A stretch of 11,299 nt of DNA from positions 1 through 11,299 of the forward strand of contig DPBN01000351.1 in the NCBI GenBank assembly GCA_003516955.1, in the 5' to 3' direction. A program made the position numbers and the translations under genes. The DNA is from Armatimonadota bacterium. GTDB taxonomy: Bacteria; Armatimonadota; Fimbriimonadia; Fimbriimonadales; Fimbriimonadaceae. Under the pieces are notes generated by a model. That model saw nothing but the letters and a program-made list of their open reading frames with translations, had not been told where the DNA came from and ran no database searches. Below, piece after piece: positions 1 to 6,841 of the stretch; the first letter of the stretch is position 1; each line of letters begins with the position of its first letter.

Positions 1-291
1 GGCGGGCAGCAACAGCGCGTGGCGATCGCCCGCGCCCTGGCCAACAACCCGTCGATCGTCCTCGCCGACGAGCCCACGGGCAACCTCGACCTCCGAACCG
101 GCAAGGAGATCATCGAGCTCCTTCGCAAGCTCAACAAGGAGCAGGGCGTCACGATCATCTCGGCCACGCACGACCTGAAGATGCTGGACGCCTCGGACCG
201 CATCTTCCACATCCGCGACGGCCAGCTCGCGAAGATCGAGACCCGCGAGGAGATGACCCTGCAGGTCGGCTCCGTTCAGGGCGAGGACTGA
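1..291 (+). CDS. ABC transporter ATP-binding protein, C-terminal fragment (LolD/MacB type)
   Basis: This is the 3' part of an ABC ATPase gene; the window opens inside the ABC signature, which reads GGQQQRVAIARAL. Walker B follows at fragment residues 19-24 (IVLADE), then PTG, the D-loop NLD and the H-loop THD with His57. The Walker A half lies upstream of the window. QQQRV, DEPTGNLD and the late aspartate-rich tail are typical of the LolD/MacB/FtsE-like subfamily, which drives lipoprotein release, mechanotransmission or efflux together with an FtsX-type permease. No permease is visible here, so the partner must be upstream or elsewhere. The 96-residue fragment ends with a short acidic tail (QGED). 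A strong hairpin starts 8 bases after the stop. The family call is solid; the exact substrate is unknown. Confidence 0.9.
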   Translation, partial: GGQQQRVAIARALANNPSIVLADEPTGNLDLRTGKEIIELLRKLNKEQGVTIISATHDLKMLDASDRIFHIRDGQLAKIETREEMTLQVGSVQGED

Positions 292-298
292 CAAAGAT

Positions 299-327
299 GT
301 GGGACCGGCTCCAAGAGCCGGTCCCAC
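299..327. terminator. Perfect 13-bp hairpin between convergent genes; terminator or REP-like element
   Basis: The left arm GTGGGACCGGCTC (299-311) and right arm GAGCCGGTCCCAC (315-327) are perfect inverted repeats around a CAA loop. It lies 8 bases after the ABC gene stop and 18 bases before the stop of the convergent gene, so it could end transcripts from both sides. No good T-run follows on the plus strand (CAAAAGTG); on the minus strand the flank reads ATCTTTGT, only weakly T-rich. It may therefore be a structured mRNA end or a dispersed palindrome rather than a classical intrinsic terminator. Confidence 0.6.
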
Positions 328-345
328 CAAAAGTGTTGCGTTCGG

Positions 346-1272
346 CTAGGGAGCGGCTTGCTTGCCGCTCTCGTCGTTCCGGACGGGATCGACCTGGATC
401 TTCTCCAGAGTGGACTCGCCCGGCTTCAGGAGCGTCATCTGGCTCGTGATGTTCACGTCGACCGGGGCGACCAAGCCCATCGACGCGAGGTCCAGCGTCT
501 GCTTCCCGGCCATCTGAACGGCGAAGCGGTGCAGGCGACCCGTGGCGGGGTCCACCCAGTACTCCACCTTGACCTTCAGCGGGCCGTAGATCCTCGCTCC
601 GCCGCCCGGGCCGCCGGCCATCCCCGCCTGCGACATCATGTCCGTCAGGTCCGTGGTGCCTTCGATCGTCCCTTCGCCGGCCAAAACGATCAGCGTCTTC
701 CCCTCCAGCTCCTTGGCGCCTGCGGCCTTGAACTGCAGCTTGGCCTCCTTGTTCGTGAGGCCGGGCGCCTTGGGCAGCGTCAGCTCCCACGCGTCGCCCA
801 CCTTCACCGTCTGATCCGGGTAGGCGGCCATCTGGCCCCACGCCGTGGCGGCGACGCCGAGGAACGGGCCAACCGGGTTCTGCGCGACGGGCTTCATGTC
901 GGCCAGCCGGTTGCGGGGGTCGATCGTCCCTTGGTAGCGCATCTCCTTGGGCATGTTCGTCAGGAGGCTCTCCATCATCGCCGCGAGGCCGTCGAACTTC
1001 AGGCGCACTTCGCTCAGAACGAGCTCGGCCTTGGACACGCCCTTGTCCGGCACCGGCTGCCCCACCTGCACCGTGCTCTTCATCACGCCCGCAATCCCGA
1101 ACGGCTGGGGACCGCCCATCTCGGGGACGTCGATCATCTGCTTGATCTGAAACTCGACCTTGTACTCGTCCTTGGCGCCGGGCTCCAGCGGCCTCCGCAG
1201 AAGGACCGAGTCTTGGGCTCCGGCAGCGCCCATCGCGAGAACACATCCGCACGCGAGAACTGAAATGGACAT
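346..1272 (-). CDS. Secreted protein of unknown function (possibly DUF6263-like)
   Basis: This predicts a 308-residue exported protein. The N-terminus (MSISVLACGCVLAMGAAGAQ) is a hydrophobic signal-like segment with probable cleavage after GAQ, although it lacks basic residues before the core. The mature part looks like a beta-rich domain with no catalytic motif I can identify: a YKVEF strand near the start, a GDAWELTLPK segment in the middle, a Gly-rich loop (GGPGGG), then EYWVDPATGRLHRF. The pattern of repeated strands and the DPxTGR turn resembles uncharacterised periplasmic families such as DUF6263, but this is a weak impression. I prefer the ATG at 1272 because GAGG lies 9 bases upstream (1282-1285 on the minus strand) and the 25 residues encoded from an upstream ATG at 1347 do not resemble a leader. 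A weak TAnnnT box (1288-1293, minus strand) may be its promoter. It is monocistronic and divergent from the CapA-like gene. Confidence 0.75.
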   Translation of the reverse strand: MSISVLACGCVLAMGAAGAQDSVLLRRPLEPGAKDEYKVEFQIKQMIDVPEMGGPQPFGIAGVMKSTVQVGQPVPDKGVSKAELVLSEVRLKFDGLAAMMESLLTNMPKEMRYQGTIDPRNRLADMKPVAQNPVGPFLGVAATAWGQMAAYPDQTVKVGDAWELTLPKAPGLTNKEAKLQFKAAGAKELEGKTLIVLAGEGTIEGTTDLTDMMSQAGMAGGPGGGARIYGPLKVKVEYWVDPATGRLHRFAVQMAGKQTLDLASMGLVAPVDVNITSQMTLLKPGESTLEKIQVDPVRNDESGKQAAP

Positions 1273-1364
1273 GGTGTCTGACCTCGGAACGTACCTACGC
1301 CCGCAGTGGCCCGAGGTTTCGCCTGGCCCACGGATCTCAGGGCACATCTTCGCCGTCCGTTAAC

Positions 1365-2432
1365 ATGGTGCTGCTTCTCGTCGCGGCCATGGCCTTGCCG
1401 CCCTCTTGGACGCTCGTGCTGGGGGGCGACCTGATGCTGAACGGAATCCGTCCGGGCAGCGGACCGCTGGAACATGTGGGCGGTTACCTCACGCGCGCCG
1501 ACGCCGCCATCGTCCATCTGGAGATTCCGTTGACCCGGTCGCAGGCCAGAACCGCGCTCAAGACACAAGAGGAGCTGCGCGCGCGCACCCAGTTCATCCT
1601 GAAGGCCGATCCCGCCCACGCGAGGCATCTGGCCGAAGTCGGCATCGACGCGGTCAGTCTCGCCTGCAACCATCAGATGGATTTCGGTCCCAAGGGGCTG
1701 GCGGAGTGCATGGACGCACTGAGCCGCTCCGGCATCGGGTTGGCGGGCGCGGGAGCCGACGCCAGCGAGGCGTTCCGCCCAGCCCGCGTTCCTCTTCACC
1801 GCGGCGGGGCGATCGCCATGGCATCGGTGCTCTCGTTCGTCGGCGATCGAGCGAACCGCAAGGCCGCGCCAGCCACCGGGCGAACGCCCGGCGTCGCCGC
1901 GTGGTCGTTCGGAGGAACGGTCTCGGGGGCCGCCCGCGAGACCATCCGAAGAACCGTCGCGGACTGCCGAAAGCTGGCGCCCTTCGTGCTGCTCGCCATC
2001 CACACCGGGCTGGAGAAGCGGGACACGCCCACGGCCTACCAGATCGCCCTGGGCAGGGCGTGCGTGGACGAAGGCGCCGACCTGGTGGTGATGCACCACC
2101 CTCACGTGCTGCAGGGGGCGGAGCTGTACCGCGGCAAACCCATCCTCTACTCGGTTGGAAACCTTGTGTCTCCCCTGCCCGGAACGACCGCGCTCTTCCA
2201 CCTCCGGTTCCGGGAAGGCGGCACTTTGGAGCGCTTCGCGGTCACGCCTTGCCGCATCTCCGGCGGGCGCGTGGCGCCGATGCCCGCCAAGGATGCCAGA
2301 GCCGCCGCGGCCCGTTTCGACGGCCTCTGCCGAACCCTCGCCAAGAGGTTCCCTCACCCTGAGTCGGTGCCGATGTCTTCGCGCTTCGAACCGGAGTCGG
2401 CCGCCTCGGCTATACTGGGCCATGCACCCTGA
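1365..2432 (+). CDS. CapA-family (PGA_cap) metallophosphatase-like protein, exported
   Basis: This 355-residue protein has the full layout of the CapA/PgsA calcineurin-like family. In order it shows GGDLML with Asp22, HLEIPLT at 51-57, a CNHQMDFG motif with Asn102, His103 and Asp106, IHTG with His213, HHPHV with His244, His245 and His247, and a late YSVGN segment. In known members these motifs hold a two-metal site; family members are linked to poly-gamma-glutamate capsule synthesis or anchoring, and others are of unknown substrate. A short hydrophobic start (MVLLLVAAMAL) suggests export. Odd points are His51 where the family usually has Asn (NLE) and IHTG where IHWG is usual. No capB/capC ligase genes are nearby, so a capsule role is unsupported. 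No Shine-Dalgarno sequence is seen before the ATG. Its last 11 bases overlap the start of the aminotransferase gene. Confidence 0.88.
   Translation: MVLLLVAAMALPPSWTLVLGGDLMLNGIRPGSGPLEHVGGYLTRADAAIVHLEIPLTRSQARTALKTQEELRARTQFILKADPAHARHLAEVGIDAVSLACNHQMDFGPKGLAECMDALSRSGIGLAGAGADASEAFRPARVPLHRGGAIAMASVLSFVGDRANRKAAPATGRTPGVAAWSFGGTVSGAARETIRRTVADCRKLAPFVLLAIHTGLEKRDTPTAYQIALGRACVDEGADLVVMHHPHVLQGAELYRGKPILYSVGNLVSPLPGTTALFHLRFREGGTLERFAVTPCRISGGRVAPMPAKDARAAAARFDGLCRTLAKRFPHPESVPMSSRFEPESAASAILGHAP
2411..2416 (+). promoter_or_regulatory. Candidate -10 box (TATACT) for a leaderless aminotransferase transcript
   Basis: TATACT lies inside the 3' end of the CapA-like gene, five bases before the aminotransferase ATG at 2422. 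A transcript starting about six bases after the box would begin at or next to the ATG. No Shine-Dalgarno sequence is seen between the box and the ATG, which agrees with leaderless translation. No convincing -35 element is present. Inference only. Confidence 0.4.
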
Positions 2433-3678
2433 GGCGATCTTCGACGACGTCGTCTCGAAGTACTCCCAGCACATCAACCCCGGACTGGCCCGCTTGGTCT
2501 CCTTCGCCGGGTTCGGCGTGGAGATGGAGGCGGAGGGCTGCTTCATCACCGACCACGAGGGACGCCGCTTCCTCGACTGCCTCGGCGGATACGGCGTCTT
2601 CTCGCTGGGCCACCGCCACCCGAAGGTTGTGGAGGCCGTCAAGAAACAGCTGGACCGCATGCCCTTGAGCGGCAAGGCGTTCTTCTCCCAGCCCGCCGCC
2701 GAGCTGGCCGCCGAGCTGGCTCGCGTGACCCCCCCCGGCGTGGAGTTCTTCTTCTTCTGCAACAGCGGGGCCGAAGCCGTGGAGGGCGCCCTGAAGTTCG
2801 CCAAGAAGGCCACGGGCCGCAGCAAGATCGTGAGCACGGAGGGCGGGTTCCACGGCAAAACGATCGGCGCGCTGAGCACCACGGGCAGGGACAAGTACCG
2901 CCACCCCTACGAGCCTCTGATGCCGGGCGTCGAGTTTGTGCCCTACGGCGACGCCGAAGCGGCGAGACGGGCCATCGACGAGGCCACGGCCTGCGTGATC
3001 GTCGAGGCGGTCCAGGGCGAGGGAGGCATCCGCATTCCGCCGGACGGCTACCTCACCGAGCTCCGGCGTCGGTGCGACGAAACGGGTGCGCTGCTGGTCG
3101 TCGACGAGGTGCAGACCGGCCTGGGCCGAACCGGCAGAATGTTCGGCTGCGACCACGACGGCGTCTCCCCCGACATCCTCACGATGGCCAAGGCGCTCGG
3201 TGGCGGGGTCATGCCCATCGGCGCGATCGGCGGAACGGAGAACGTCTGGGAGGCCGTGTTCGCCGAGAACCCTCTCACCCACACCAGCACGTTCGGAGGA
3301 AACCCGATGGCCTGCGCCGCGGGCATCGCGACCCTGCGGGTGATCGAGGAGGAAGGGCTCGTGGAGCGCTCGGCCGCGCTCGGACGCCGCATGCTCGACG
3401 GCCTGCAGGAGCTGCGGGCCAGGTTCCCCGAGCTGATCGCGGACGTCCGGGGGCGCGGCCTCATGATCGGCGTGGAGTTCGCGATGGACGAGGTGGGCGA
3501 GCTTACTGTCGCCCAGCTGCTGATGCGCGGGATGTGCGCCGCCTACACCCTCAACAACCCGCGCGTGATGCGCCTGGAGCCGCCGCTCATCCTGAGCCAG
3601 GAGGAGGCGGACTTGGCGGTCCGAATCCTCGGCGAGTCGGTCGAGGCCGTCGCCGAGGTTCTGGCAGAGCTCCAATGA
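2422..3678 (+). CDS. Class III PLP-dependent aminotransferase (putrescine/4-aminobutyrate/ornithine type)
   Basis: The 418-residue protein is a complete fold-type I, subgroup II aminotransferase. Visible landmarks are the phosphate-binding CNSGAEAVEGA (Asn114, Ser115, Gly116), GGFHGKT, EAVQGEGG, VVDEVQTGLGRTG with the PLP-ring Asp228, the Schiff-base lysine Lys257 in MAKALGGGVMPIGA, and TSTFGGNP (Thr288-Thr290). The stretch from FFCNSGAEAVEGALKFAKK through MPIGA is closest, by eye, to putrescine aminotransferases (PatA-like); 4-aminobutyrate or acetylornithine/ornithine aminotransferase are alternatives that sequence inspection cannot exclude. The reaction moves an amino group from a terminal amine to 2-oxoglutarate or pyruvate in the cytoplasm. 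I chose the ATG at 2422 because the preceding reading frame (from 2155) lies inside the CapA-like gene and has no family similarity. It overlaps the gene before by 11 bases and the next by 4 (ATGA). Confidence 0.93.
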   Translation: MHPEAIFDDVVSKYSQHINPGLARLVSFAGFGVEMEAEGCFITDHEGRRFLDCLGGYGVFSLGHRHPKVVEAVKKQLDRMPLSGKAFFSQPAAELAAELARVTPPGVEFFFFCNSGAEAVEGALKFAKKATGRSKIVSTEGGFHGKTIGALSTTGRDKYRHPYEPLMPGVEFVPYGDAEAARRAIDEATACVIVEAVQGEGGIRIPPDGYLTELRRRCDETGALLVVDEVQTGLGRTGRMFGCDHDGVSPDILTMAKALGGGVMPIGAIGGTENVWEAVFAENPLTHTSTFGGNPMACAAGIATLRVIEEEGLVERSAALGRRMLDGLQELRARFPELIADVRGRGLMIGVEFAMDEVGELTVAQLLMRGMCAAYTLNNPRVMRLEPPLILSQEEADLAVRILGESVEAVAEVLAELQ

Positions 3679-4442
3679 TCCTGCGCCCCTTCCGTCAAGA
3701 GCTCGGCGTGCCGTTCCGGACGAGGGACGGGTGCACGCTCCGCTTCGACGCGTTTCTGCCGACCGGCGGGAGCTCGGCTCCGGCGGTGTTCTGCATCCAC
3801 GGCGGGGGGTGGGTCGGAGGCGACCCCTCGCACATGCATCCCGTGGCCGCGCCGCTCGCCGCGCGGGGTTTTGCGGCGTTCTGCATGCCCTACCGGCTTG
3901 CGCCCGCCGTGCAGCACCCCGTGCCCGTGCAGGATCTCTTCGACGGTGTCGCGTCCGTCCTGGCGGACCCTGACCGGTGGGGCATCGACCCCGAGCGGCG
4001 CGCGAGCTTGGGCAACTCGGCGGGAGGCCACATGGCGGCGATGCTCGGGCTGGCCGCTCCCGAGCACGTGCGCAGCCGGTGCGTGGTGGACCTGTGCGGG
4101 GTGTCCGACGTGCGGGATCGCGAGCTGCTGGACCACCCGGTGTGCCAGAGCTTCCTTCCGCTGCTCTTCGGCGCCACCATCGAAGAGGCTCCCCAGCTGT
4201 ACGAGGATGCCAGCCCCGTTTGTCACGTGAAGCCGAGTCCGCCCCCGTTCTTTCTGGCCCATGGGCTGGCGGACTCCGTGGTGCCGCCGAGCCAGACGCG
4301 GATCCTCGCGGACGCTCTGCAGGCGGCTGGCGGCGCCGTCGAGCTGCACCTTCTTCCGGGAGAGGACCACGCCTTCACCCCGTTAGCGTGGCAACGCATC
4401 GAGAACCTGTTCACCGACTTTCTTCGGAGGCATCTGACTTGA
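3675..4442 (+). CDS. Alpha/beta hydrolase, BD-FAE / kynurenine-formamidase-like esterase
   Basis: This encodes a 255-residue cytoplasmic alpha/beta hydrolase. The oxyanion motif HGGGW starts at His42, the nucleophile elbow is GNSAGG with Ser115, the acid is probably Asp200 ([10 protein letters not shown]) and the base His232 (GEDHAF), so the catalytic triad is complete. HGGGWxxGD plus G-x-SAGGH is typical of the BD-FAE group, which includes feruloyl/acetyl esterases and N-formylkynurenine formamidase-like enzymes; HSL-type esterases usually carry GDSAG instead. The start ATG shares ATGA with the aminotransferase stop, and its own TGA overlaps the TTG of the threonine aldolase, so the three are probably translationally coupled. 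That suggests a shared pathway in which an ester or amide is hydrolysed beside transamination and aldol cleavage, but the substrate is unknown. Confidence 0.88.
   Translation: MILRPFRQELGVPFRTRDGCTLRFDAFLPTGGSSAPAVFCIHGGGWVGGDPSHMHPVAAPLAARGFAAFCMPYRLAPAVQHPVPVQDLFDGVASVLADPDRWGIDPERRASLGNSAGGHMAAMLGLAAPEHVRSRCVVDLCGVSDVRDRELLDHPVCQSFLPLLFGATIEEAPQLYEDASPVCHVKPSPPPFFLAHGLADSVVPPSQTRILADALQAAGGAVELHLLPGEDHAFTPLAWQRIENLFTDFLRRHLT
4426..4430 (+). promoter_or_regulatory. Ribosome binding site (GGAGG) that sets a TTG start
   Basis: GGAGG ends 8 bases before the TTG at 4439. This is the best Shine-Dalgarno match in the window and fixes TTG as the threonine aldolase start; no ATG or GTG fits the conserved N-terminus ([10 protein letters not shown]). 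Confidence 0.75.
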
Positions 4443-5464
4443 ACGGCATCATCGATCTGCGCAGCGACACGGTCACCCGCCCCACGCCCGAGATGTACGA
4501 GGCCATGGCCCGGGCGCCGCTCGGCGACGACGTCCTGGGAGACGACCCAACGGTTCGCGAGCTGGAGGAGCTGGCCGCCCACAAGACGGGCAAGGATGCC
4601 GCGGTCTTCGTCCCCAGCGGCACGATGAGCAATCAGATCGCGATCGCGTGCCATTGCCAGCGGGGCGACGCGCTGATCGCCGAGCAGGAGTCGCACATCC
4701 TCTTCTATGAAGTCGGAGGTCCGGCGATCCACGCGGGCGCCATCACCTGGACCCTTCCGTCGGACCGCGGCGTGATGGACCCCGAGGAGATCGCCCGCCG
4801 CGTCACGTCCGCGACGATCCACACCCCCGGCACGCGTCTGCTGTGTCTGGAGAACACCCACAACCGCGCAGGCGGCACCATCATCCCTCTGGAGAGGATG
4901 CGCGAGTACCGCGCCGTCGCGGATCGGTTCGGCCTGAAGGTGCACTTGGATGGAGCCAGGGTGTTCAACGCCGCAGTTGCGCTTAGCGTCGACGTTCGGG
5001 AGATCACCCGGTGGGTGGACACCGTCAGCGTGTGCCTGAGCAAGGGTCTGCGCGCGCCGGTCGGCTCCGTGCTGTGCGGACCCGCCGACTTCATCGATCG
5101 CGCTCGCCTATGGCGCAAGCGGATGGGTGGCGGAATGCGCCAGGCTGGAATCCTCGCCGCGTGCGGCATCCTGAGCCTGACCCGCTACGTCGACCGGCTC
5201 GCGGAGGACCACGCCAACGCAAGGCGGCTGGCGGAGGGCTTGGCCGAGCTGCCGGGCTTCGAGGTGGACCTCGAGACCGTGCAGACGAACATCGTCCAAG
5301 TCGGCTTGCCGGGCGAGGCAGCGATCTGGCAGGCGAGGCTGCATGCCGAGGGCGTGTGGTGCCTGCCGACGGGTCCCCGCAGGATCCGACTCGTGACGCA
5401 CGCCGACGTGACGAAGAGCGACGTGGACCGAGCGCTCGCGATCTTCCGCCAGCTCGCCGGCTAG
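4439..5464 (+). CDS. ltaE: Low-specificity L-threonine aldolase
   Basis: The 341-residue product is a fold-type I PLP enzyme that cleaves L-threonine or L-allo-threonine to glycine and acetaldehyde. It opens with the family signature [14 protein letters not shown] and [11 protein letters not shown], then shows the phosphate-binding SGTMSNQ (Ser60-Thr62), His86 in ESH, which stacks on PLP in this family, the ENTHNRAGG loop, [10 protein letters not shown], and the Schiff-base lysine Lys202 in [12 protein letters not shown]. Length matches the family (about 330-350). It starts with TTG at 4439, sharing TTGA with the hydrolase stop, behind a good GGAGG. It is the last gene of the overlapping plus-strand group, and its TAG lies in a CTAG that is also the stop of the opposite gene. 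The threonine aldolase call is firm; preference between threonine, allo-threonine and phenylserine is not readable. Confidence 0.93.
   Translation: MNGIIDLRSDTVTRPTPEMYEAMARAPLGDDVLGDDPTVRELEELAAHKTGKDAAVFVPSGTMSNQIAIACHCQRGDALIAEQESHILFYEVGGPAIHAGAITWTLPSDRGVMDPEEIARRVTSATIHTPGTRLLCLENTHNRAGGTIIPLERMREYRAVADRFGLKVHLDGARVFNAAVALSVDVREITRWVDTVSVCLSKGLRAPVGSVLCGPADFIDRARLWRKRMGGGMRQAGILAACGILSLTRYVDRLAEDHANARRLAEGLAELPGFEVDLETVQTNIVQVGLPGEAAIWQARLHAEGVWCLPTGPRRIRLVTHADVTKSDVDRALAIFRQLAG
5461..5464. other. CTAG stop shared by convergent genes
   Basis: The palindrome CTAG supplies TAG to the threonine aldolase gene on the plus strand and to the exonuclease gene on the minus strand. It sits in a larger perfect palindrome CGGCTAGCCG (5457-5466). 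No intrinsic terminator fits between the genes. Confidence 0.85.
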
Positions 5465-6207
5465 CCGAACACGGCCTTGGACAGCTTGCCGTAGGCGTAG
5501 ACCGCGAGCGTCTCGAGGTTCACGACGTCCTCGCGGTTGTAGGCGATCAGCCGCCGGAGGGCCTCCTCGTCGTGCCCCAGCTCGTAGGCCTTCCACAGGT
5601 GGATCGCGTCCCTGCCCCCGAGCCCCTCGACGTCCTCGCCCCGCACGATTCCGAGCTCCTTCTCGATCCGCTTCAGGCCGCCGGACAGGCCGATTCGGCG
5701 CAAGGTCGGGCAGAGATCCAGGTGAATCTGGTCGAACCGCAACCCGCGGAACCGCTGCTCCAGCAGCGGCAGGTCGAACCGCGAGCCGAAGAAGGTCACG
5801 ACCATCGAGTAGTGGCTGATGGCGTCCCGAAAGCCTTCCAGACCCTCGCCCCGCACCCAGTGATGGAACTCCTCGCCGTCGTACAGGCCGATGAGGGTGA
5901 TCGACTTTCCGAACCTGCCGCCGTCGGTCTCTATGTCCAAATAGGCGCAGCGGTCTCGGAAGTCCGGGTAGGCCCTCCAGGCGTGCACCAGGCCGAGGCG
6001 TCGGGCGAAGTAGGCGTGGTCACCAGCCGCCAGGCGGTCCACAGACTCCCGCAGCTGGTCGGCGACCCGCTGCCGGTCGGCCGGGCCGACGTCGAACCAG
6101 TCCGGGGAATCGAGAAACGTCTCCCAGTCGGTGCACCCTTGGCGCCAGAGCGCCTGCTCCACCTCCGGCCCGATGCCCTCGACGTGGATGAAGGTGCGAC
6201 GCAGCAA
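5461..6207 (-). CDS. YprB-like ribonuclease H-fold (DEDDy) exonuclease
   Basis: The 248-residue protein carries a DEDD-type exonuclease core of the RNase_H_2/YprB kind. Exo I is YLDIETDG (Asp91, Glu93), Exo II is FFGSRFDLPLL (Asp145), and Exo III is YNREDVVNL (Tyr223, Asp227), giving the DEDDy arrangement. LDLCPTLRR and GGLKRIEKELGI are the linking segments usual in this family. Residues 6-32 (FIHVEGIGPEVEQALWRQGC) look like a short helix-hairpin-helix-type nucleic-acid-binding segment ahead of the catalytic core. Such proteins are expected to trim single-stranded DNA or RNA from the 3' end; the physiological substrate is not known. The start is TTG at 6207, four bases after the stop of the upstream secreted-protein gene, so the two probably form one minus-strand operon. 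No closer ATG is available in this frame. Confidence 0.85.
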   Translation of the reverse strand: MLRRTFIHVEGIGPEVEQALWRQGCTDWETFLDSPDWFDVGPADRQRVADQLRESVDRLAAGDHAYFARRLGLVHAWRAYPDFRDRCAYLDIETDGGRFGKSITLIGLYDGEEFHHWVRGEGLEGFRDAISHYSMVVTFFGSRFDLPLLEQRFRGLRFDQIHLDLCPTLRRIGLSGGLKRIEKELGIVRGEDVEGLGGRDAIHLWKAYELGHDEEALRRLIAYNREDVVNLETLAVYAYGKLSKAVFG

Positions 6208-6211
6208 GCGG

Positions 6212-6769
6212 TCAGCGCCCCTGGTTCGGCGCCGCCGAACGCTCGATCGGCTCCTGGGTGTCCTGGCCCGCCGGGTTCGGCAGCAGCACGGTGATGAGGC
6301 TCGTCTGCCAGTACTGGACCTGCTTGGGATCGTCCACCCAGAACGTGCCGGTGTTCAGGTCCTTGTCGAACTCGCCCTTCAGCTGGACCATGCCCGCGCC
6401 GAACCAGTCGGCGGACATATCGCGGCCGAACCACTGGATCGCCCGCCACTGGCCGGTGACCTCCAGGCGGCCCTGGCCGAAGTAAACCTTGCGGCCCCGC
6501 TCGTCGATTTCCTTGCGCACGTTGCCGGAGACGTTCAGTGCGCCGTCCTTGTGCTGGCTGACCAGCACGGTGCCCTTGAACGTCATGCGGAACTGGCCCT
6601 CGCCGTTGATCACGCGGAAGCTCCCGAGCTTCGTCTCGAAGTGCATCCGGCCGTAGTTCTTCCCTGCTGGGGCCGGGGCGAAGGAGGGCCCGGCCTGCTG
6701 GGCGATGGAAACGCCCACACCCACGGCGAGAACCAAACCCGTCAGCGCTGCGATCGCGGACCTGCGCAT
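6212..6769 (-). CDS. Secreted or periplasmic beta-rich protein of unknown function
   Basis: The 185-residue product starts with a classic signal peptide: MRRS, a hydrophobic core (AIAALTGLVLAVGVGVSIA), and a likely cleavage near AQQ. The mature protein alternates short strands and turns (GSFRVINGEGQFRMTFKG, VSGNVRKEI, GRLEVTGQW, MVQLKGEFD, TGTFWVDDP), which suggests a beta-sheet sandwich or jelly-roll. The rhythm is loosely like LptA/OstA-type envelope proteins, but I see no diagnostic motif and do not assign it there. The C-terminus is polar and Gln/Pro-rich. An alternative TTG at 6778 adds MSN and lies four bases after a GAGG, so the true start is uncertain. It is divergent from ccmE across a 72-base gap and is followed four bases later by the exonuclease gene. 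Confidence 0.72.
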   Translation of the reverse strand: MRRSAIAALTGLVLAVGVGVSIAQQAGPSFAPAPAGKNYGRMHFETKLGSFRVINGEGQFRMTFKGTVLVSQHKDGALNVSGNVRKEIDERGRKVYFGQGRLEVTGQWRAIQWFGRDMSADWFGAGMVQLKGEFDKDLNTGTFWVDDPKQVQYWQTSLITVLLPNPAGQDTQEPIERSAAPNQGR

Positions 6770-6825
6770 ATTGCTCAATTTACCTCAGCTTTCTCCGGAC
6801 CCATCCGCCTGCCGGGGAGCAGACG

Positions 6826-6831
6826 TATAAT
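6826..6831 (+). promoter_or_regulatory. Perfect -10 box (TATAAT) for the ccmE-ccmF-panD-pyrE operon
   Basis: TATAAT is a perfect -10 consensus in otherwise GC-rich DNA. Initiation about seven bases downstream would put the 5' end only a few bases before the ATG at 6842, giving a nearly leaderless ccmE mRNA; no Shine-Dalgarno sequence is present. No good -35 is seen at the usual distance. An in-frame ATG at 6830 overlaps the box and so is unlikely to be the start. Confidence 0.55.
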
Positions 6832-6841
6832 GGGTTGCAAC

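Noticed and set aside
155..1252. Long minus-strand frame of 365 codons across the ABC gene end and the secreted-protein gene
   Set aside because: Its translation is Arg/Gly/Asp-rich with no fold-like pattern, and it is out of frame with the better gene at 346-1272, which has a signal peptide and a Shine-Dalgarno site. It is a GC-rich shadow frame.
2155..2421. 89-residue N-terminal extension of the aminotransferase
   Set aside because: It overlaps the CapA-like gene, shows no family similarity, and the enzyme has its normal length from the ATG at 2422.
2410..3675. Minus-strand frame of 421 codons opposite the aminotransferase
   Set aside because: The plus strand encodes an unmistakable class III aminotransferase with all catalytic residues; the opposite frame is His/Arg/Gly-rich noise typical of high-GC antisense frames.
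6830..6841. Earlier in-frame ATG for ccmE
   Set aside because: It overlaps the TATAAT box, so a transcript from that promoter would not contain it, and it adds only MGCN.
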